NCBI GenBank assembly: GCA_028288445.1
Contig: JAQBNT010000108.1
Span: 1-35,270 of the forward strand
DNA from: Hymenobacter sp.
GTDB lineage: Bacteria; Bacteroidota; Bacteroidia; Cytophagales; Hymenobacteraceae
Direction of reading: 5' to 3'
Length of the DNA stretch: 35,270 nucleotides
Under the pieces are notes generated by a model. The model was given only the letters and a program-made list of their open reading frames with translations, searched no databases and had not been told where the DNA came from. Positions 30,454-35,270 of the stretch are shown piece by piece. A program made the position numbers and the translations under genes. The stretch's first letter is position 1. Each line of letters begins with the position of its first letter.

Positions 30454-31617
30454 CTACTCGCGCACCACGCGCACGGTGCTGCGGGTGCCGGTGGCTCCTT
30501 CGACTTCGAGGAGGTAGGTGCCGGCGGGCAGGCCGTCGAGCACGGCGGTGGGCTGGCCGGTGGTGGCGGGGGCGGTGGCCAGGGCGCGGCCCAGCCCGTC
30601 GCGCACGGTGAGGCGCAGGGGCTGGCGGCTGCCGTTGCCCGCCCACAGCGTGAGGGGGCCTTGGGCCAGGGGGTTGGGGTAGGCGCTCAGGCCGCCCAGC
30701 TCGGCGGCCAGGGCGGCGCGGCTGGCCGTGACCACCGAGGCCTCGCGGGAGTACGCCGCGCCTTGCAGCGTCTGGTAGGTGGCGCTGGTGTAGCCAAAGC
30801 TAATCAGCGACTGGCTGGAGCCGGCCCGGTAGAAGCTGTCGGAGTATTCGCCCGAAACCGCCCCTTGCTGCACGCCCAGCACCTGGAGCAGCGCGGCCGG
30901 CGCGGGCTGGCCGCCCAGGTAAAAGCTGTCGACCTCGACGAGGCGGTGCCGGCGCATGAGCACCGGGATGGGGGCCGAGGCCCCCGTGGGCGTGGGGATG
31001 CGCATGGTGCCCCAGCCGGCCACGCTGTCCACGGTGGCAATGCGCTGCACCAGGCGCAGCGGCACCCGCGTGAGGCCCACCAGCCCCACCGTGAGCAGGC
31101 CGTAGGTGCCGTTGCGCTGCACCGACCGGGTGACGGTGCCCACGGTGGTGGGGAAGGCAAACACGTTGATGTTGGCCGGCACGTTCTGGGCCGGCACCAC
31201 CAGCGAGTCGGTGGTACTGCCGGTGAGGGCGGCCAGCCCAAACCGCTGGGTGGGCAGCTCCGAGCCCAGGCCCAGCACCCCAGCGGCGGTGTAGGCCTGG
31301 TGCACCTTGCCCTGCACCGTGAGCGGCCCCAGCGCCAGCGTGTAGTCGAAGGTGCGGGTGGCCCCGGCGAAGACGGCCGGGGTGGGCGGGGCGTTGTAGG
31401 TGGCCGTGCCCTGGGTGGTGGCGCTCAGGGCGCGGTAGTCCCAGGTCTGGCTGGCCCCGGTGGTAGGGCGCGTCACGCCCGCAATGCTGGCGCGGCTATA
31501 CGGCTCCACGGTGGTGGGCAGGGCCGGGAAATTGGCCTGGGTGATGGCGATGGGGGTTTGGGCCGAAGCCGAGAGGGCCGTGGCCAGCCCGGCCGCGAAG
31601 GGTAGGAGTGATTTCAT
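30454..31617 (-). CDS. T9SS-sorted secreted protein
   Basis: 387 residues from the ATG at 31617 with a signal peptide (MKSLLPFAAGLATALSASAQ). The long middle region (~25-305) is beta-rich with TTGASQTWDYRALSATTQG, a motif common in uncharacterised Bacteroidota secreted proteins; I recognise no enzyme. The last ~78 residues (LSAYPNPLAQGPLTLW ... LPAGTYLLEVEG ... RVVRE) are a T9SS type A sorting domain, so it is expected outside the cell. It starts 29 nt after the stop of the upstream T9SS gene and ends before the 30394 terminator, so it is the last gene of the S74 operon. Confidence 0.88.
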   Translation of the reverse strand: MKSLLPFAAGLATALSASAQTPIAITQANFPALPTTVEPYSRASIAGVTRPTTGASQTWDYRALSATTQGTATYNAPPTPAVFAGATRTFDYTLALGPLTVQGKVHQAYTAAGVLGLGSELPTQRFGLAALTGSTTDSLVVPAQNVPANINVFAFPTTVGTVTRSVQRNGTYGLLTVGLVGLTRVPLRLVQRIATVDSVAGWGTMRIPTPTGASAPIPVLMRRHRLVEVDSFYLGGQPAPAALLQVLGVQQGAVSGEYSDSFYRAGSSQSLISFGYTSATYQTLQGAAYSREASVVTASRAALAAELGGLSAYPNPLAQGPLTLWAGNGSRQPLRLTVRDGLGRALATAPATTGQPTAVLDGLPAGTYLLEVEGATGTRSTVRVVRE

Positions 31618-31646
31618 GGGTAAAGGGGTTGGGGATTAAAGTCAGG

Positions 31647-33110
31647 CTATTCGTGTACCACCTTCAGGGTGCGGTGGTAATGGCTCTGGGTGATGCTGAG
31701 CACGTACACGCCCGAGGGCAGCGCGGCGGCTTCGGGCAGGGGCACGGTGCTGCTGCCGGGCAGCAGCGCGGCCCGGCGCGTGAGCAGCGTGCGGCCCACG
31801 GCATCGTGCAGCGCCAGGATAAGCGGCCCGGCTTCGTCGGTGTGCACCAGCAGGTTGAAGTCGGCCATGAAGGGCTGCGGGTAGGCCTGCACCGCAAAGC
31901 CGCCCAGGGCCGGCACCTGCACGGTGCGCACGGGCGAGTAGGCGAAGGTGCCGTCACGGTCCACCTGCCGCAGGCGGTAGTACACAAGGTCGGCGGCGTA
32001 GCGGGCCAGGGTGGGGTCCACCAGCGCATACTCGTGGCGCTGGCTGCTGCTGCCCTGGCCTGCCACCGTGCCGATGCGGCGGAAGGTGCGGCCGTCGGGG
32101 CTGCTTTCCACTTCAAACCGGTCACTGTTTTTCTCCGAGGCCGTGGCCCAGCGCAGCAGCCCGTCGGCTCCCTGGCGCTCGGCCGTGAAGCTGATGAGCT
32201 CCACCGGCAGCGGGTTGGCGAGGTTGCTCACCGTGAGACGGGAGAGGCCGGCGGTGCTTACGGTGAGGGTGCGGGCCGCGCCGCTGGCGGGGCTGCCCAC
32301 GGCCTGCCAGGCGGCGCTGTTGTCGGGCATGCGCCACACCTGCGCTTGCCCAAACGTCAGGCCGTTGTCGTCGTCGGGCAGCCAGGCCAGGGTGAGGTCG
32401 ACGGGGGCGGTGGGCTGCTGGTCGGGCACCACGGCCCAGATGCGGTCGATGCCTTTCTGGCTGGCATTGCCCGGGTTCTGGCCGAAGCTCACGTTGGCGG
32501 TTTGCAGGCCGGCGGTGCGCGTCACGCGCACGGTGCCCAGGGCATTGCCGTTGGGGCTCAGCCCGAAGCCGTGGCCGAAATCGACCGGGGTGCTGCCGCC
32601 CACGTTGGCGCGGTCCACGCGCAGGTTGCCCTGCACGTAGCGGCCGGGCGCTTCGCCTGTCAGCATCGCGCCATCGGGCAGGCGCAGGGTGGCCGTGGGG
32701 GCGGTGCGCAGCAGGCCGCTGGTCAGGCTCAGCAGCTGCGTCACGGTAAGGTCGGCGGGCAGCAGCACGCGGTTGTTGCCGGCGGGGCCGGTGTTGCGCA
32801 CTTCCAGGTTGGCCAGCGTGGCTCCGCCGGGCGTCAGGGTCTGGTCGGCGGGGCCCACGAAGACGAGCTTGCCGCTGGCCGGCACCACGGTGCCCGCATT
32901 GGTGAAGTCGCCGCCCACCTGCACCGTGCCGCCGATGGTGAGCGTGGCCCCGGCCTGGCTGGTGAGCGCGCCGGGCACGGCAAGCAGGGCCCCGGCTTCC
33001 ACCGTGAGCGGGGTGCCGGTGTTGGTCAGGGACTGGGCGCGGGCCGTGGCGGCCCCGGCCAGCGTCAGGGCCACGGCGAGGGCCGCGTGAGTGGATAGCG
33101 GACGCATCAT
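31647..33110 (-). CDS. T9SS-sorted secreted protein with repetitive beta N-terminus
   Basis: 487 residues from the ATG at 33110 (MMRPLSTHAALAVALTLAGA) with a signal peptide. Residues ~27-130 look like a beta-solenoid (LTVEAGALLAVPGALTSQAG, LTIGGTVQVGGDFTNAG). Next come a domain with GKLVFVGPADQTLTPGGATL and a linker, LPVELISFTAERQGADGLLR then YYRLRQVDRDG, as in the FG-GAP protein at the window start. The last ~75 residues (VQAYPQPFMADFNLLV ... LPSGVYVLSITQ) form the T9SS tail. Its first ATG overlaps the TGA of the S74 gene (ATGA), implying translational coupling; the second ATG would abut it. Confidence 0.9.
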   Translation of the reverse strand: MMRPLSTHAALAVALTLAGAATARAQSLTNTGTPLTVEAGALLAVPGALTSQAGATLTIGGTVQVGGDFTNAGTVVPASGKLVFVGPADQTLTPGGATLANLEVRNTGPAGNNRVLLPADLTVTQLLSLTSGLLRTAPTATLRLPDGAMLTGEAPGRYVQGNLRVDRANVGGSTPVDFGHGFGLSPNGNALGTVRVTRTAGLQTANVSFGQNPGNASQKGIDRIWAVVPDQQPTAPVDLTLAWLPDDDNGLTFGQAQVWRMPDNSAAWQAVGSPASGAARTLTVSTAGLSRLTVSNLANPLPVELISFTAERQGADGLLRWATASEKNSDRFEVESSPDGRTFRRIGTVAGQGSSSQRHEYALVDPTLARYAADLVYYRLRQVDRDGTFAYSPVRTVQVPALGGFAVQAYPQPFMADFNLLVHTDEAGPLILALHDAVGRTLLTRRAALLPGSSTVPLPEAAALPSGVYVLSITQSHYHRTLKVVHE

Positions 33111-35270
33111 TTCACAGAAGCTTTAGCGCCGAGCAGGCTCTCCAGCGCTTGCAGGCGCTCGGCGAGGCTGGTGGTTTCGGCGGTGGCCCGCGTCTGGAAG
33201 GCCTGCGAGGCGGCCTGCTGCTGCCGCAGGGCCGCGTTCTGCTGCTTCAGCTCGGCGAGCTGGCGGGCCAGCTCCTGGGTGGCGCTCACGTTGAGCATGG
33301 CCAGGGCCTCGTAGTCCACCGTCCGCACGTCATCGTGCTCCAGGCCGAAGACGAACACCGGCTGGCCGGCCAGCTGCCGGGCGCCGCGCACGGTGAGCGT
33401 GGCTCCGCTGGCGGCTTTCACGGTAGCCACGATTTCGCCGCTGGCGGTGATGAGCTTGAGGCGCTGGCCGGCATGGGCGGCCGGGGCGCTGGGCAGCGTG
33501 AGCACCAGCAGCGAGTCGGCCTGCGCTTCGGCTTTCAGGGCATTCACGTACACGTCGGGCAGGAAGCCGGTGTGCTGGTTCACGGCCTGTGGGAACACCT
33601 GCTCCACCTCCTGGGCAATGACTTTCTTGAACCGCCGGCTGCCGTACTGCACCCGGTCGCGCATGGTGTAGTCGGTGATGCGCAGCTTATTGAGCAGGCC
33701 CAAATCGGCGGCCCGGTCGCTCCGGCCGAGGACGGTTTTCAGGCGGGCGTCGGAGGTGGCGTTGAACTCGGTGGCCAGGATGCGGCCCGTGGCCCGAATG
33801 CTCACCGGGCCGGTGTTGCCGCCGGTGGAGCCCGTGTAGACGGCCCCGTTGTTGGCCGCGTAGAAGGCGTAGGCGTAGTTGCCGGGCGTGACGCTGCCCT
33901 GCACGTCGAGCGGGAACGAGGGGTTGGCTGTGCCGATGCCCACGCGGCCGCCCGAGGCGTCATCGGCCAGGATGGTGGTGCCGCGCAGGTAGTTCTTGTT
34001 ATCCCCGGCGAAGCGAATCCACGAGTCGCCGGGCAGGTGCACCGCGCCGTTGGGTACGTCCAGCTCCGCGGCCGGGTTGGTGGTGCCGATGCCGAGCCGT
34101 CCCGCTTTCAGCACCATCGGTGTGGTGCCGCCGCCGGCATCGAACTGCGTGTCGCTGTGCGCGCCACCCGTGAACCAGGCAAACGAGTCGCCGGAGCGGA
34201 AGTACTGCGTGTTGTTCTGCACCCCCAGGCCGTAGAGGGTGCCCCACAGGTTCAGCATCTGCCGGGTGCTGCTGCCGAAGCTGGCGTTGCCGCTGCCGTC
34301 CAGGCGCAGGCCCAGGCTGCCGCCGCCGGTGAGCAGGTTGCCGTTCAGGTTCAGGTTCTGGGTGGCGGTGTGGTTGCCCAGGTTGTCGGCCGAGGAGGGC
34401 ACGGCCACGCTGCCGCCGTTGGTCAGGCTGATGGTGCTGCCCGCGATGCTCAGCTGCTGGGCATCGGGGCTGGCCGGCAGGGTCACCGAGCCACCATTGG
34501 TCAGGCTGATAACGCTGCCGCTGATGCTCAGGGCCTGCGCGTCCTTATCGGCCGGCAAGGCTACCGCGCCGCCGTTGGTCAGGCTGATGGTGCTGCCCGC
34601 GATGCTCAGCTGCTGGGCATCGGTGGGCAGGGCCTGGGCGGCCAGATTGCCGGCGTTGTCGGTGGTGAGCATGCGGGTGCCGTTGCCGCCCAGCCCTTCG
34701 ATGCGGGCGCTGCCGGCTACGTGCAAGGCCGCCTGCGGGCTGTTGGTGCCAATGCCGAGGCGCAACGTCGAATTATTCCAGTAAAACTGCCCGGCGTTGC
34801 CGGTCAGCTTGCTGCCGTCGCTGAAAACGACGCTGCCCGCCGCCTGCGAGGTGGTGGCATTGTTGAGGCTGATAACGGGCGCCTCGGGCTGGAAGCTGTA
34901 GGTGATGCGCGCGTAGCCGTGGCCGTTCTGGTAGCCTTGGGTGTGCTGTACGTTGGTGGCTAGTGTAGGGTCGGAGTAGGAGCTGCCGCCGCCCGCGCCG
35001 GCGCCGTTGCCGTTGTTGTAGGTGGCGCCGCCGCCGTAGTAGCCGCCCCCGCCGCCGCCCGCAAACCGCGAGGGGCTCCCCGGGTTTTTGCCGCCGCCCT
35101 GGCCCAGGTCGGCCGGATACGTGGTGCAGTAGCAGTACTGGTCGGGGTAGCCGCCCTGCGTGCCGCCCGCGGTTTGGGTGCCGCCCGTGCCCGCCGACCC
35201 CGTGCCCCCACTTAGCAGGCCAGTGCCGCCCACCAGGCCGCCGCCGGGCCCGCCGCGGGCGTTGAAGCCG
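33107..35270 (-). CDS. Tail-fibre-like protein with S74 self-cleaving chaperone domain (5' partial)
   Basis: The frame stays open to the window edge, so the N-terminus is missing; about 720 residues are visible. It begins in a glycine-rich region (FAGGGGGGYYGGGATYNNG, GYARITYSF) like the Gly-rich domain of PF12810-type proteins. Three ~26-residue repeats follow (DAQQLSIAGSTISLTNGG and variants, about 34390-34630 in nt). Next come beta-rich segments typical of Bacteroidota tail-fibre domain proteins (LGIGTTNPAAELDV, VGIGTANPSFPLDV). From ~33757 the Peptidase_S74 intramolecular chaperone starts with SDARLKT; its Ser (33752-33754) and Lys (33737-33739) are five residues apart, as in endosialidase chaperones. 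A C-terminal coiled coil (ELARQLAELKQQNAALRQQQ) fits trimerisation. No T9SS tail. First visible gene of the operon. Confidence 0.9.
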   Translation of the reverse strand, partial: GFNARGGPGGGLVGGTGLLSGGTGSAGTGGTQTAGGTQGGYPDQYCYCTTYPADLGQGGGKNPGSPSRFAGGGGGGYYGGGATYNNGNGAGAGGGSSYSDPTLATNVQHTQGYQNGHGYARITYSFQPEAPVISLNNATTSQAAGSVVFSDGSKLTGNAGQFYWNNSTLRLGIGTNSPQAALHVAGSARIEGLGGNGTRMLTTDNAGNLAAQALPTDAQQLSIAGSTISLTNGGAVALPADKDAQALSISGSVISLTNGGSVTLPASPDAQQLSIAGSTISLTNGGSVAVPSSADNLGNHTATQNLNLNGNLLTGGGSLGLRLDGSGNASFGSSTRQMLNLWGTLYGLGVQNNTQYFRSGDSFAWFTGGAHSDTQFDAGGGTTPMVLKAGRLGIGTTNPAAELDVPNGAVHLPGDSWIRFAGDNKNYLRGTTILADDASGGRVGIGTANPSFPLDVQGSVTPGNYAYAFYAANNGAVYTGSTGGNTGPVSIRATGRILATEFNATSDARLKTVLGRSDRAADLGLLNKLRITDYTMRDRVQYGSRRFKKVIAQEVEQVFPQAVNQHTGFLPDVYVNALKAEAQADSLLVLTLPSAPAAHAGQRLKLITASGEIVATVKAASGATLTVRGARQLAGQPVFVFGLEHDDVRTVDYEALAMLNVSATQELARQLAELKQQNAALRQQQAASQAFQTRATAETTSLAERLQALESLLGAKASVK

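Noticed and set aside
33149..34963. A 604-residue plus-strand frame opposite the S74 gene
   Set aside because: Low-complexity antisense shadow; the minus strand has a complete S74 domain and coiled coil.
1..35270. tRNA, rRNA, integrase or att sites
   Set aside because: I looked for T-loop (GTTCRANNC) contexts, ribosomal sequence and integrase motifs and saw none that hold up; small RNAs cannot be excluded by eye.

Overview
The window reads as chromosome of a GC-rich member of the Bacteroidota, most likely Hymenobacter or a close relative (Cytophagales). This rests on several signs: three secreted proteins ending in type IX secretion (T9SS) sorting domains, Bacteroidota-type TAnnTTTG promoter boxes, a SerB-SerA fusion, DUF983 and YncE-type proteins, and many GC-rich codons. 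No rRNA, tRNA, CRISPR array, transposase or integrase was found. Organism identity is inferred from style and was not tested by a search.

Layout. 1-1749 is the 3' part of an FG-GAP repeat surface protein with a T9SS tail. 1920-5383 (minus) holds a phosphoserine phosphatase/phosphoglycerate dehydrogenase fusion and, upstream of it, a visibly AT-richer AlbA_2/HATPase regulator. 5491-9757 (plus) holds a secreted hypothetical protein, a lipoprotein gene with a frameshift, a small CxxC protein and a secreted M1 metallopeptidase. 9864-11216 (minus) encodes DUF983 and DUF421 membrane proteins. 11449-14004 (plus) encodes a secreted transglutaminase-like protein, an AraC regulator and a SnoaL-like secreted protein. 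14071-19712 (minus) has an aldo/keto reductase, two paralogous GH13 enzymes (one cytoplasmic, one lipoprotein), a VOC protein and a nitroreductase. 19931-22592 (plus) has a secreted beta-propeller and two tandem PAP2 phosphatases. 22782-25198 has an acetyltransferase, a NYN-domain protein and an orphan small helical protein. 25395-29341 has a gamma-glutamyltransferase lipoprotein and a glycogen branching enzyme. 29485-30201 is an XRE regulator with a striking pair of upstream inverted repeats. 30454-35270 (minus) is an apparent operon of a tail-fibre-like S74 protein (5' end outside the window) and two T9SS-secreted proteins.

How the genes may work together. Glycogen or alpha-glucan handling recurs (two GH13 enzymes and glgB). 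A surface or secretion theme also recurs (FG-GAP protein, S74 protein, T9SS cargo, M1 peptidase, lipoproteins). Otherwise this looks like ordinary chromosomal mosaic, not one large defence or biosynthetic system.

The most unusual content is non-coding. There is a perfect 52-bp inverted repeat with a 20-nt loop at 17292-17415, and a dispersed family of 70-110 bp palindromes (core GTCATGCTGAGCGCAG) at many gene ends. Two equally spaced GGCTACATTC-N16-GAATGTAGCC sites lie before the XRE gene, and 11-bp phased repeats lie before serA. A 15-bp repeat encoding AGYDP appears in inverted orientation on either side of the XRE/glgB junction. I did not find one clearly new multi-gene system; the XRE locus and the long palindrome are the best candidates for something undescribed.
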